From the NCBI RefSeq assembly GCF_003751945.1, contig NZ_RJKL01000001.1, forward strand, positions 6,510,001 through 6,574,000: a stretch of 64,000 nucleotides of DNA. The letters are read 5' to 3'. Within the stretch, counting starts at the first letter, position 1. Each line of letters begins with the position of its first letter. The notes beneath the pieces are model-generated. The model did no database searches, was not told the origin of the DNA, and saw nothing but the letters and a program-made list of their open reading frames with translations. The DNA comes from Couchioplanes caeruleus. GTDB taxonomy: Bacteria; Actinomycetota; Actinomycetes; Mycobacteriales; Micromonosporaceae. Below are positions 42,937 to 51,891 of this stretch, piece after piece. A program made the translations under genes and the position numbers.

Positions 42937-43456
42937 CTCGGCCGGATGCTCCGCAGCGGCGACGACAGCCACTCCAGCGCAGTTCCGTTCGCTCATGTCG
43001 ACGTTTCCCAGTGGTGTGGCCGTCGTGACCACGTCGGACCTCGACGGGCAGCCGTGGGGAATGACGTGCTCGTCGGTGTGCAGCGTTACGCTGGAACCGC
43101 CGACGTTGCTTCTGTGCCTCCGCCGAGGGAGTCCCACCCTGACTGCCATGTTGCGTCGCTCCACCCTCGCGGTGAACCTGCTGCACACCCGCGGCAGGGC
43201 GACGGCGGATCTGTTCGCCTCCGGAAACCCCCATCGGTTCGACCTCGTGCGTTGGTCGGCCGATCCGGAGGCGGGCGGTCCGCACCTGGTCGACGACGCA
43301 CATGCGATCGCCGATTGCCGGATCAGCCGGACGGTCTCGGCCCATGACCACATCGTGGTATTCGGTGAGGTGCTTCGCGTGCAGCACCCTGTGGTCGCCG
43401 ACCCGTCGCCGCTGCTGTACGGACTGCGGCAGTACTCGTCCTGGTCCGTTGCTTGA
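42914..43456 (+). CDS. NAD(P)H:flavin reductase, halogenase partner
   Basis: A 180-aa flavin reductase-like protein: FRSLMSTFPSGVAVVTTSDL, PWGMTCSSVCSVTLEPPTLL, HDHIVVFGEVLRVQ and a C-terminal LLYGLRQYSSW. This is the HpaC/RebF/KtzS pattern, with the flavin-binding GMTCSS loop. It should reduce FAD for the halogenase. ATG 42914 or TTG 42908 follow GGAAGGA. It ends about 30 bp before a strong terminator hairpin that closes the halogenase operon. Confidence 0.87.
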   Translation: MRHSALDSSAGCSAAATTATPAQFRSLMSTFPSGVAVVTTSDLDGQPWGMTCSSVCSVTLEPPTLLLCLRRGSPTLTAMLRRSTLAVNLLHTRGRATADLFASGNPHRFDLVRWSADPEAGGPHLVDDAHAIADCRISRTVSAHDHIVVFGEVLRVQHPVVADPSPLLYGLRQYSSWSVA

Positions 43457-43485
43457 GATGTCAGAGACTGCTTGGTGATCGACCG

Positions 43486-43537
43486 GGAAGCCGGTCCGTG
43501 CGGATCAACGGGGGACGACCCGCACGGACCGGCTTCC
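43486..43537 (+). terminator. Perfect 18-bp hairpin closing the halogenase operon
   Basis: Arms 43486-43503 and 43520-43537 pair without mismatch around a 16-nt loop, 30 bp after the flavin reductase stop. Confidence 0.85.
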
Positions 43538-43766
43538 TCGCCGTTCCCCGTGCCGTGGGGAACTTCGGCGGGCGGGTCGCACTGGGAAGCGTGCCGACCG
43601 CCGGAAGGACTTCGCTGCGCTGTTGCGTATGTCAGTGAAGCACCGCGTCGTCGGATCGCGCTGTAGCCCTGGTTGTAAGAAATGACTATCGCTAGCTGTA
43701 CCGGTTTCGAACCGGGCATGAGCCGGATGGAATGTCTGATAAGGTCGCGATCATGGGGATCGATAC

Positions 43767-44408
43767 ATGATGGACGGTCCGGGCAGGATCGCGATAGTGG
43801 GCTATGGACCTGTCGGAAGAGCTCTGACCGCGTTGTTGCGCGACGAGGGGCATGACGTCATCATCGGTAGCCGCGACCCCGACCGGCTGACGTCGGGCAT
43901 CGTTGCGGCTGACGTCCCGTGTATGGACTGGCGTTCTGCCGTGGAGCGCGCGGATGTCGTCGTCCTGGCTGTTCCGTACGTCGCTGTGGACGACGTCGTG
44001 GCCGATTGGCCCACTGGCGGTGCGGGCCGGATCGTGGTGGATCCGACCAATCCGGTCGCACTCTCGCCCGACGGGCACATCATTTCCGGGCTGGACGGGA
44101 ACGACACCGTCGGATCCCGGTTGGCGAAGTCGTTGCGATCGGTGATCGTGGTGCGAGCATTCACGCATGTGATGGAGGAGTTGCTCGCCGTTCGTGGCCG
44201 ACGGCAGCCCGGTTTGTGGGCGATGGCGATCGCCGGTGACGACAGTAGGGCGAAGGCAACCGTCGGCGACATCGTGAAGGCAACAGGCTTCGTGCCGGTC
44301 GACATCGGCAGCTTGGCTAAATCCGCACCGCTTGACCCTGGAGGGGTGCTCTTCCCGCAGATGTTCACGGTGGCCGATATGAAACGTCGGCTGCGCGAAG
44401 GCTCGTAG
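43767..44408 (+). CDS. NAD(P)-binding protein, NADPH:F420 reductase-like
   Basis: A 213-aa Rossmann protein. It opens RIAIVGYGPVGRALTALLRD (GxGxxG) and continues DVIIGSRDPDRL and VVVLAVPYVAVDDVV, with a C-terminal domain ending GVLFPQMFTVADMKRRL. This matches the F420-dependent NADP-reductase-like family (Fno type). It may supply reduced F420 or NADPH for reductions in the region; that is inference. ATG 43767 or 43770. It is not obviously in an operon with the next gene (12-nt gap, same strand), but co-transcription is likely. Confidence 0.72.
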   Translation: MMDGPGRIAIVGYGPVGRALTALLRDEGHDVIIGSRDPDRLTSGIVAADVPCMDWRSAVERADVVVLAVPYVAVDDVVADWPTGGAGRIVVDPTNPVALSPDGHIISGLDGNDTVGSRLAKSLRSVIVVRAFTHVMEELLAVRGRRQPGLWAMAIAGDDSRAKATVGDIVKATGFVPVDIGSLAKSAPLDPGGVLFPQMFTVADMKRRLREGS

Positions 44409-44420
44409 GGCCTGCTGTCC

Positions 44421-45614
44421 GTGACGTCCCAGCAGATCGTCCGGCTCGTTCTCCTCGTGGTGAGCTGGACAGCGCTCATCCTCCGTACGCAGGCCGCCTT
44501 CTCGGCGCGGCAACGTCCCGTGTGGTTGGTGCTGCTGGCCCTGGCCGTGGAGATCGCCCTGCTCCAAGATGTCGTCGCGGCGACGGTGCTCAGGGTCAGC
44601 GGCGTGCCGAATCTCGACGTCTACCTCGGTGGTTTCTGTCACGTCGCCATGATGTCGATCCTGTGGACCATCGCGAGTGCGGATTCGTCCAGTACGCCGT
44701 CGAGGCTCGGCCGCCGATTCCGGTTCTGGTTCACCGCGTTGACCGTGACCGTAATGCTGGTCGTGGAGCTGTGGTCCATCGTCGGCGCGGAGATGACGCG
44801 CCACCGGGCGTTACCCATGTCGGCATCTCGGAACATCATCACCGTCGGCTGGGCCGCTTACCTGGTGTTCATGGCAGTTGCCTCCACCGACTCCACCCGG
44901 CGGCTGTGGCGTCATGGGCGGGCTGCGAGCTTCGGAGCGCTCCGGCTTGCCCTCGCGCTGCTCTGCCTCGGCACCTGCGCGAGCGTCGTCTACGTAGCCG
45001 GTCGAGCCGTCACGATCGTGGACGGTTCGGAGCCCGGCTCTCCCAGCGCGCTCCTCGTCATGTATGCGTCGATGACCTACTTCCTATGCTTCGTCCTCGG
45101 TTGCGCGATTGTGGTGGTGGCCCCGGTTGTCGCTGGGGTTCGAGCCTGGTGGCAGCGGTGCCGACTCTTCCACCTCTGGCGCAGCCTGACAGAAGCCGTG
45201 CCTGGTGTCGTGCTGGAGGAAACCCCGTCACTCGGACGCGATCTCCTCCGGATACGCCGCAACGCCATGCGACTCCAGCGGCGAGTCATCGAGATTCGAG
45301 ACGCCGCGATCACTCTTCGTGAGTGGGTTACCTCGGAGCAGCTGGCCGCGGTGACAGCTGAGGTTTCCGAACAGGGACTGTCCGGTATGGCGGCGACGGG
45401 TGCCGTCACCGCTCGGTGTCTCGCCCTCGGCCGAGCCGCAAAGCAGGCCGGCGCGGCGCGGTCCATGGAGGTCCCCGCCGTCGCCACCAGCGGCGGGGAC
45501 GATCTCGACAGCGAGCTGCGTTGGTTGACGGCCGTGCGAACTGCCTACCGCGAGCTTCCTCAGCCGTCAGCTGACGAGCATTCCCGCGCGGTGAATCGCG
45601 AGAGGGTGCCGTAG
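44421..45614 (+). CDS. MAB_1171c-like seven-helix membrane protein
   Basis: A 397-aa protein. Seven hydrophobic helices (about residues 8-25, 33-55, 70-88, 102-120, 136-152, 172-192 and 212-238) are followed by a cytoplasmic helical domain (RCRLFHLWRSLTEAVPGVVL, then RLQRRVIEIRDAAITLREWV). This is the MAB_1171c/DUF6545 layout, a putative transporter or sensor of unknown role. Such genes often neighbour XRE/ImmA-IrrE pairs in actinobacteria, and one is present 6 kb away here. Initiation is at GTG 44421. It contains a TTA leucine codon at 44811-44813, which would matter if the host uses bldA-type control. Its 3' end overlaps the convergent amidohydrolase by 48 bp. Confidence 0.7.
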   Translation: MTSQQIVRLVLLVVSWTALILRTQAAFSARQRPVWLVLLALAVEIALLQDVVAATVLRVSGVPNLDVYLGGFCHVAMMSILWTIASADSSSTPSRLGRRFRFWFTALTVTVMLVVELWSIVGAEMTRHRALPMSASRNIITVGWAAYLVFMAVASTDSTRRLWRHGRAASFGALRLALALLCLGTCASVVYVAGRAVTIVDGSEPGSPSALLVMYASMTYFLCFVLGCAIVVVAPVVAGVRAWWQRCRLFHLWRSLTEAVPGVVLEETPSLGRDLLRIRRNAMRLQRRVIEIRDAAITLREWVTSEQLAAVTAEVSEQGLSGMAATGAVTARCLALGRAAKQAGAARSMEVPAVATSGGDDLDSELRWLTAVRTAYRELPQPSADEHSRAVNRERVP

Positions 45615-46736
45615 GGCCGACACGTCGGCGGTGGCGTCTCCCGCGACGACCAGGATGTCCGCATCATGACCGGGGAGAAGGCGTCCCTTGCGGTGACCCA
45701 TGCCGCACGAGTCGGCCGCCAGGCTGGTCGCGGCAGTCAAGGCCGTCTGGTTGTCCATGCCGACGACGTCCCGGAAGTCGACGATACCGTGCGGCAGACA
45801 GTCGAACGGTTTCTGCGGATCCACGCCTGCGTCGGATGAACAGACCAGTCGGACGCCGGCCCGATGCTGGCGCGCGAAGACGTCGGCTACCGCCTGGAAC
45901 AGTGGCGACAGCGGCTTGCCGCTAGGGAGCCGGGCCGACGCCACGCCGACGAAGACGCGCGTCGCCGCGAGCGCGGCGATCACCTCGTCGGACGCCTGCA
46001 CGCCGCCGACACCCAGGAACGACGCGTGTTCGATGCCGTCCACACCGGCCGCGATCGCGGCAGAGACTCCGTCGGCACCGTGGGCGTGTGCGGTGACGGG
46101 GACTCCGTGCAGGCGCGCACGGTCAACGATGGTACGCAGATCCGCGACCGTGTACTGCGACTCGTGTGGTGCCCAGCCCGGCGTGATCACGCCACCGGTC
46201 GCCATCACCTTGATGACGTCGACACCTCGGGCGACGCGCTCATCGACGGCGGCCGCCAACGCCGCGCCGGGCTCTGCCTCGCCGCCGAGAAACCAACAGT
46301 GGCCGCGTTCCCTGGTCACCGGTGGGCCTGCGCACAGCAGCGCCGGAAGGTCCGTCCGGCGCTCATCACGGACACGCAGCGTCAGGTATCCCCGGTCGCC
46401 GAGATCGCGTACGGTTGTCACGCCGCTCAGCAGCGCCACCCGGGCATGATGGCGGATGCGTGTCAGCACCGTGTCGTCGCAGTCATGAAGGAACTGCTGG
46501 GCGGGGTCGCCGCACGGGTCGAAGGCGAGATGCGCGTGCGCGTCGACCAGCCCTGGTAGCAGCGTCGCCGCACCGTGGTCGGTGACGGGAATGGCCGGGT
46601 CGATCGGACCGTCCTCGATCGCCTCCACGCGGCCGTCCCGCAGCACGATGATCGGACGCCCGGTCAGCACCCGCTCGCCGTCGAACACGCGGTCGGCACG
46701 GAGTCCGTGGTAGCCCTCACGATGTGGTTGCATCAA
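45567..46736 (-). CDS. Amidohydrolase-superfamily enzyme
   Basis: A 389-aa metal-dependent hydrolase. The HxH motif DAHAHL is near residue 65, the lysine region DVIKVMATGG at 174-183, the metal-binding His in TAHAHG and EHASF, and the Asp in CSSDAGVD. All metal-site residues of subtype-I amidohydrolases of the imidazolonepropionase/prolidase-like group are visible. A beta-rich N- and C-terminal composite domain ends VAGDATADVSALRHPLAIHR. The substrate is unknown. It could be a tailoring or detoxifying hydrolase of the AvrD block (86 bp from the MFS gene), or independent. Confidence 0.8.
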   Translation of the reverse strand: MMQPHREGYHGLRADRVFDGERVLTGRPIIVLRDGRVEAIEDGPIDPAIPVTDHGAATLLPGLVDAHAHLAFDPCGDPAQQFLHDCDDTVLTRIRHHARVALLSGVTTVRDLGDRGYLTLRVRDERRTDLPALLCAGPPVTRERGHCWFLGGEAEPGAALAAAVDERVARGVDVIKVMATGGVITPGWAPHESQYTVADLRTIVDRARLHGVPVTAHAHGADGVSAAIAAGVDGIEHASFLGVGGVQASDEVIAALAATRVFVGVASARLPSGKPLSPLFQAVADVFARQHRAGVRLVCSSDAGVDPQKPFDCLPHGIVDFRDVVGMDNQTALTAATSLAADSCGMGHRKGRLLPGHDADILVVAGDATADVSALRHPLAIHRAGMLVS

Positions 46737-46822
46737 GATCCTATCGCTGTGGTCACATCAAGACTTTATTGCCGGTGGGGTGGGCCGCGCGCCGTCGCGG
46801 CGACGCCCGCGGACCGCTCGCG

Positions 46823-48208
46823 CTACGTCGACCGGGGAATCCGCCAAGCGAGACACGCGGCAGCGCCGTAGGCCAGGGCGGCGACGGTAAAGGCCACGGA
46901 TGCCGCGTGATACCAGTCCGCGGTATCGGCCAGGACCGTTCCCGCGACGGCGACTCCCAGGAGTGCCCCGACCTGGCGGTTGGCATTGAGCAGGGCGGCA
47001 GCCGTATTGGCATGGCCGCTCGCCGCCGCCATCAGAGCGGCGGTCAACGCGGGCACCGTCACGCCGACACAGAAGTTCGCGACGCCGACGACTACGGCCA
47101 GGACCGCGTACGGTGTCGATGCGGAAACGGTCACCATCGTCGCCAAGCCGACCGCGGCGAGAGGAAGTGCGACCAGGACCGGCCGACGACTGCCCACCCG
47201 GCGCGCCAGGCGCGCGAAGGTGAGGTTGCCCAGAACGAACACCGCCATCATGGGCAGCAGCCACATTCCCGCCATCATCGGCGTCAGTCCCCAGGCCCGT
47301 TGGAGGACGACTCCCAGCATGAAGATCAGGCCGAAGAGCCCGAAGTTGAGGAGCAATCCGATGATCGTGGTTGCCACGAATGTCGGGTTGGCGAGAAGAG
47401 AACGCGGAATCAGGGGACTCGCGACGGACCGCTCCGAGAGGACGAGCACGCCGGCAGCGAGGACGCCCGTTGTCGCGAGTGCGATCACCTGCGGCGAGCT
47501 CCATCCCAGGTGGGGTCCCTGGATGAGCGCGATGGAGAGTGCGGCCAGCAAGCCGGCGCCGGCGGCGTTGCTCGCCAAACTCAAGGCCCTCGGCCGCCGC
47601 GGCGAGGAGTCGATCCGTCGCAGTGTGAGGATCGCACCGAGGATTCCGAACGGGATGTTGACGAGGAAGATGCTCCGCCAGCCGAGCGTGTCCACCAGTA
47701 CGCCACCGACAACCGGTCCGAGCCCGGAGGCGGTCGACACGATGGCGGTCCAGTAGCCGAGGATGGACGCTCGACGTCGTGGTTCACCGAAGGCGCCCAC
47801 CAGCAGGCTCAGTGAGCTCGGCATGAACAACGCGGCAGCCGCGCCCTGGACGATGCGTGATGCGATCAGCAGACCGCCGCTGTCAGCGAGTCCGCACATG
47901 GTCGACGCGATGACGAAGAGCGTGAGTCCGGCAAGGTACGTGCGCCTCGCGCCGAACCTGTCGGCCAGCGACCCGGAAAGCAGGAGGAGTGATGCGAACG
48001 AGAGGATGTAGCCGTCCATCAGCCAGGTGAGAGCCGCCGCTCCCAATCCCATGTCGTCGGCGATGTCGACCGCCGCGACGGTCACCACGGTGGCGTCGAG
48101 GGTAGCCATCACGAACCCGACGGCCAGCGCCAGCAGCTTGACGCCGTCTCCGGGACGGCCCGGGGCGTCCGTGGAGTCGCGCACGCGGACACGGTCGCTG
48201 ATGGACAA
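46823..48208 (-). CDS. MFS drug exporter, DHA2 (14-helix) family
   Basis: A 461-aa transporter with helices throughout: motif A-like loop ADRFGARRTYLAG after helix 2, and LDATVVTVAA at helix 1, the 'LDxTIVNVAL'-type motif of DHA2 antiporters. A TTG at 48208 is preceded by AGGAG. It is the last gene of the AvrD operon (52 bp after the reductase). It probably exports the product made by these genes; the substrate is unknown. Confidence 0.85.
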   Translation of the reverse strand: MSISDRVRVRDSTDAPGRPGDGVKLLALAVGFVMATLDATVVTVAAVDIADDMGLGAAALTWLMDGYILSFASLLLLSGSLADRFGARRTYLAGLTLFVIASTMCGLADSGGLLIASRIVQGAAAALFMPSSLSLLVGAFGEPRRRASILGYWTAIVSTASGLGPVVGGVLVDTLGWRSIFLVNIPFGILGAILTLRRIDSSPRRPRALSLASNAAGAGLLAALSIALIQGPHLGWSSPQVIALATTGVLAAGVLVLSERSVASPLIPRSLLANPTFVATTIIGLLLNFGLFGLIFMLGVVLQRAWGLTPMMAGMWLLPMMAVFVLGNLTFARLARRVGSRRPVLVALPLAAVGLATMVTVSASTPYAVLAVVVGVANFCVGVTVPALTAALMAAASGHANTAAALLNANRQVGALLGVAVAGTVLADTADWYHAASVAFTVAALAYGAAACLAWRIPRST

Positions 48209-48260
48209 TCATCTTCTCCTGCAGTGAGGTGTTTCGACCCTGCGGGCCTTTCACGCGGTC

Positions 48261-49376
48261 CTAGTGCAGCCGGGCCAGGTCACCGGCGTCGAAAGGCAGG
48301 AGCTCGTCGGTACGTCCTTGCGCGATCTTGTTCACCCACGAAGGGTCCGAGATGAGGGAGCGGCCGACACATACGAGATCGAACTCGCCACGGCCCAGGT
48401 ACTCCGCCACCCGCGCCAGTCCATCCACCTCCGCACCCACGCCGTCGAGCAGTGTCGCCGTGAAGTCGCTGTTGTGCAGGCCCACCGACCCCACCCCGAT
48501 CGTGGGTAGCCCGGTGATTTGCCGAACCCAGCCGGCCAGCGTCAACGGCGAACCTTCGAACTCAGGTAGCCAGTACCGCCGGGTGGAGCAGTGGAAGGCA
48601 TCGACGCCGGCGTCCGCGAGAAGGGAGACGATCAGCTCGAGCTCCGCCGGCGACTCGGCCAGCCGGGCGCTGAGGTCGGTGATCTTCCACTGCGAGAGCC
48701 GGAAGATGATCGGGAAGTCGGCAGACACCGCCGACCTGCACTCGCGGACCACGTCCGCGGCGAACCGGGTACGCCGGACGATGTCGCCACCGTACTCGTC
48801 CGTCCGACGGTTGGTCCGCGACCAGAGAAATTGATCGATCAGGTACCCGTGGGCGCCGTGCAGTTCGATTCCGTCGAACCCGGTCCGCTCGGCATCGCGG
48901 GCGGCGGAACCGAACGCCTTGACGATGTCGTCGATCTCGGTCCTGGTCAGCGGTTCTCCCACCGGAGAGCCGTGCAGGTCGATGCCCGACGGGCCGACGG
49001 GCCGCACCCTCGGGTCCGGTGGATCGCCGATCTTCCGGTCCATGCCGACGTGCCACAGTTGCGGCATGATAGCGGCACCTTCGGCGTGCACCGCGGCGAC
49101 GATCTTCGACCATTGCGCGAGGCTGTCGTCGCCGTGGAAGACGGGAACGCCGACCCGGTTGCGGGCAGCGTCATGGGGGACTGTCGTTCCCTCGGTGATG
49201 ATCAGTCCGACCCCACCGGCGGCGCGGCGTACGTAATAGTCCGTCATGGCCTTGGTCGGCACGCCGTCGCACGACGCCTCGCGTGTCATCGGGGCCATGA
49301 CGACCCGATTCCGGAGCCGGAGGTGACGCAGATGGAACGAGGTGAGGAGCGCATGGCCTGCCTCAGCGGTGGTCAT
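48261..49376 (-). CDS. Old-yellow-enzyme family flavin reductase (NADH:flavin oxidoreductase)
   Basis: A 371-aa (beta/alpha)8 flavoprotein: LRNRVVMAPMTREASCDG at the start, GLIITEGT, PQLWHVGM, the GIELHGAHGYLIDQFLWSRT stretch with catalytic His/Tyr-type residues, and C-terminal LVCVGRSLISDP. These are FMN-binding signatures of alkene reductases. Its ATG overlaps the P-loop gene stop (ATGA), so it is coupled. In the AvrD operon it may reduce an enone of the acyl-sugar product; that is inference. Confidence 0.86.
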   Translation of the reverse strand: MTTAEAGHALLTSFHLRHLRLRNRVVMAPMTREASCDGVPTKAMTDYYVRRAAGGVGLIITEGTTVPHDAARNRVGVPVFHGDDSLAQWSKIVAAVHAEGAAIMPQLWHVGMDRKIGDPPDPRVRPVGPSGIDLHGSPVGEPLTRTEIDDIVKAFGSAARDAERTGFDGIELHGAHGYLIDQFLWSRTNRRTDEYGGDIVRRTRFAADVVRECRSAVSADFPIIFRLSQWKITDLSARLAESPAELELIVSLLADAGVDAFHCSTRRYWLPEFEGSPLTLAGWVRQITGLPTIGVGSVGLHNSDFTATLLDGVGAEVDGLARVAEYLGRGEFDLVCVGRSLISDPSWVNKIAQGRTDELLPFDAGDLARLH

Positions 49377-50101
49377 ACCCGTCCCTTCGCTGTGTCGACG
49401 ATCGCCCGGATGTTTCGGCGAGCCAGCTCGTCCGAGGTGTCGATGCGGCTCATCTCGGCGTCGGCGAGACCGATGGCCTCGTCCACCGGCATCACCGTGG
49501 GAAGGTCGAAGCTCCGCACGAGTGCCTCAAGCCGGTCGACGAGCGAACCTCCGATGATCCGTACGGGAATGCCGGCTTGTCGAAGAGTGTCGAGTAGCAG
49601 CTCGTCGGACTTGGCCCGGAACTCCTCGGAAACAGGCCGGTGTCCGTCGGAAGCGAGCGGAAACTCGATCGGCAGATGGGCGAACGCGTCGTAGGTGTCC
49701 ACCGCATGGCGCCGCATGACCGCCCCGATGGCGTCCATGACTTGGGCGAAGAAGTCGCGTTCGTCGGCAGATTGAAAGCCGCCCGTGGCCTCGCGAACGC
49801 CGGGATGAAGGCCGACCAGCACCCGGACCTTGCCGTACACCCATTCGTGCAGTGACGACCCGTCGGAGATGAAGCCGTCGGGCAAGTGGCTCTCGTGGAC
49901 CGCCCGTTCGGCGTAGCGCACCATGCCGAGCTGCAGTAACTCCGGTATGGTGCAGTCCTCCAGCCGCCGGCCGGGCAGGAGACTCGGCAGGATTTCGCGC
50001 ATCGTCTTGGCGTGTGTGCGCGGGATTCCGGTCAGGTGGGACAACGCGATCGAGGTCGTGGTCTTGCCGGAGGAGTACGTGCCGGAGATCGCAAGCTTCA
50101 C
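49373..50101 (-). CDS. P-loop NTPase/kinase-like protein
   Basis: A 242-aa protein with Walker A GTYSSGKTTT at residues 7-16 and a Walker B-type segment FISDGSSLHEW. The layout is that of AAA_28/NadR-type small kinases that phosphorylate nucleosides or sugars. GTG 50101 overlaps the AvrD stop (GTGA) and its own stop overlaps the reductase ATG, so it is translated with both. A kinase for the sugar or alcohol precursor of the AvrD product is a reasonable but untested idea. Confidence 0.74.
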   Translation of the reverse strand: MKLAISGTYSSGKTTTSIALSHLTGIPRTHAKTMREILPSLLPGRRLEDCTIPELLQLGMVRYAERAVHESHLPDGFISDGSSLHEWVYGKVRVLVGLHPGVREATGGFQSADERDFFAQVMDAIGAVMRRHAVDTYDAFAHLPIEFPLASDGHRPVSEEFRAKSDELLLDTLRQAGIPVRIIGGSLVDRLEALVRSFDLPTVMPVDEAIGLADAEMSRIDTSDELARRNIRAIVDTAKGRV

Positions 50102-51207
50102 GCGGACTCCATGCCAGGCAGTCGGTGTCCGAGCGAATACGTGACTGTCGTGTTCGCCAAGCTGCCCTGCATCGTGGACACCCGCCACCGCTTTCCGGCG
50201 AAGTTCAGAATCGAGCTGCGGGTGACGCTCGAGGTGCAGGACATCGGCCCGAGCAAGGTCGAATCCGGACCGCTGGAGACCATGTCGACCGCGCGCATCC
50301 ACAGAGTGTTGGTATCGCCCCGCGTCAACTCGTCCAGCGAATACATCAGGACCTGACCAAGTTGGGCGTACACAATCGTCGCATCGAACATCGTCAGCGC
50401 AGGCTGGTACGCGGCGCCCAGTTCGCCGATGCCGGCGCGGGCCTGCACGGTGTCGCGTACCCGTACCGTCGCACCGACGGACGCCTCCGCAGCCGCCAGC
50501 TTCACCCCGGTGACCTCGTGTGTCCGGAAACGGTAGCCACCACAGTGGTACGGCGCTGTCGTGAGCGAGAGCGGAGCGCCCGTGCTCCGGGCGTCGCCGA
50601 CCTCGTGCTCCACATGACAGCGGACTTTGATGCCGCCGACAACGCAGACGAACTCCGTAGAGGTCCATCCGGGAGACAGGTCGCTCGGGCGGCTTCTGCC
50701 CTTGATGATCCGCAGGGGGACGTCGTGCACGTCGGTATGCGGCCGCGAGCCGGGCCGCATCACATATCGGCGGAGCCAGGCTCGTGATATCTGCGCCGCG
50801 GTCAATCCCAGGCCGGACGCCAGACATGTCTCCACCAGCCGCAGGCTCACTACGAGGGCATCGATGGTGCTGACATGTGCCGTGTCCGTGGCGTTGTGAG
50901 CCTTGGAGGACCAGGTGACCGGATAGATGATCTCAGCGGTGCCTTGCGCCTCGGTCCCGGGCGGTTCGGCCGCGACCGAGGTCCACGCCAGATGCGATAT
51001 TCGGTGAGACACTCGCTTGTGGCCGGACCCGAAGTATCGCTGAGTTGATGGCCCCAAGTGGTCATCGATGTGGTCTGCGCGTGTGTCGGGGCTGGGCTCG
51101 ACGAGGAAGTCGTTCTGGACATTCAGCACGATTATCGCCCTGTTCGTCGGATCGGACGTGGTGCGGCCGGCAGCCGTGATCGTGGTCAAACATGGCCTCG
51201 ACAGCAT
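50098..51207 (-). CDS. avrD: AvrD-family protein (syringolide-synthesis homologue)
   Basis: A product of about 369 aa that matches Pseudomonas AvrD over its length. It has HIDDHLGPSTQRYFGSGHKR at the start of the conserved part, VTWSSKAHNATDTAHVSTID with ALVVSLRLVE following, LGLTAAQISRAWLRR, and AYQPALTMFDATIVYAQLGQ followed by SLDELTRGDTNTLWMRA. AvrD directs formation of C-glycosyl lipid elicitors (syringolides) from a beta-ketoacyl chain and xylulose. The start is unclear: ATG 51207 lies 29 bp after the ImmA/IrrE gene but lacks an SD; GTG 51129 is an alternative near the conserved region. Gene coupling downstream defines an AvrD operon. Confidence 0.82.
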   Translation of the reverse strand: MLSRPCLTTITAAGRTTSDPTNRAIIVLNVQNDFLVEPSPDTRADHIDDHLGPSTQRYFGSGHKRVSHRISHLAWTSVAAEPPGTEAQGTAEIIYPVTWSSKAHNATDTAHVSTIDALVVSLRLVETCLASGLGLTAAQISRAWLRRYVMRPGSRPHTDVHDVPLRIIKGRSRPSDLSPGWTSTEFVCVVGGIKVRCHVEHEVGDARSTGAPLSLTTAPYHCGGYRFRTHEVTGVKLAAAEASVGATVRVRDTVQARAGIGELGAAYQPALTMFDATIVYAQLGQVLMYSLDELTRGDTNTLWMRAVDMVSSGPDSTLLGPMSCTSSVTRSSILNFAGKRWRVSTMQGSLANTTVTYSLGHRLPGMESA

Positions 51208-51236
51208 GTCGGGCCACGGAGATTCGTGGGGAAGGC

Positions 51237-51737
51237 TCAGATGAAGCCGAGCACTTCGCCCAGGTAGCGCTCGCCGGTCTGGGCGCCGTCGCCGTCCCAT
51301 GACGTCGACCGCTCCAGCAACATGGACGCGACGAGCTCCGCCTCCTTCTCCTCCTGAGTGGTGTAGCTGGTGCGAAGAAGCGCACCGTGAGCTTTGCCGG
51401 GGTCATTCAGAAGATCGGTCTCGCTCAGCATGGTCTCGGAGATGTCATGCAATCGGTGGCGGCAGAGGAGGTGCCCTATTTCGTGCAGAATTATCTGCTC
51501 CTGGTGGTACTTGCTCGTCCTCTGTTCGAAGAAGATGTGGTCCGCTTGGGCCGTGGCGATCCATGCGCCGCACGGAGCGTCCACTCCCACTCCGACCGCT
51601 TCGTAGGGGTGCAGGTAGATGCGCCGATCCGACTGTGCGGCCAAGGCCTCGCACAGAGCCTTGGCGGAGAATGGTCGGGGCAGCTTGAGATCTCGAATTA
51701 TTGAGTAGCAATATTGATGAAGCGCCCGGTCAAGCAC
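51237..51737 (-). CDS. ImmA/IrrE-family metallopeptidase
   Basis: A 166-aa protein with the HExxH zinc motif H85-E86-I-G-H89 (ILHEIGHLLC) and the downstream EAELVASMLLE acidic ligand segment, typical of ImmA/IrrE. This family cleaves or inactivates partner XRE repressors to switch on genes. Initiation at GTG 51737 is uncertain because the SD-like GGAGGCAGGA lies very close. It sits between the XRE gene (155 bp upstream) and AvrD and is probably the anti-repressor of this block. Confidence 0.85.
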   Translation of the reverse strand: MLDRALHQYCYSIIRDLKLPRPFSAKALCEALAAQSDRRIYLHPYEAVGVGVDAPCGAWIATAQADHIFFEQRTSKYHQEQIILHEIGHLLCRHRLHDISETMLSETDLLNDPGKAHGALLRTSYTTQEEKEAELVASMLLERSTSWDGDGAQTGERYLGEVLGFI

Positions 51738-51891
51738 TCCTGCCTCCCCGTGGTTCCCCGGTTTGAACTTCTCCAGCGGGAGGAGAGGCGTCGGCCTCCA
51801 TCGCCCCGCGCTGTCTGCTCAGTGGAGCCCGATGCGGCCCGCTGCCGCGCGAGCGTAGCGGGTGAGTCTGAGACAGAGTTGACTGCGCAGC

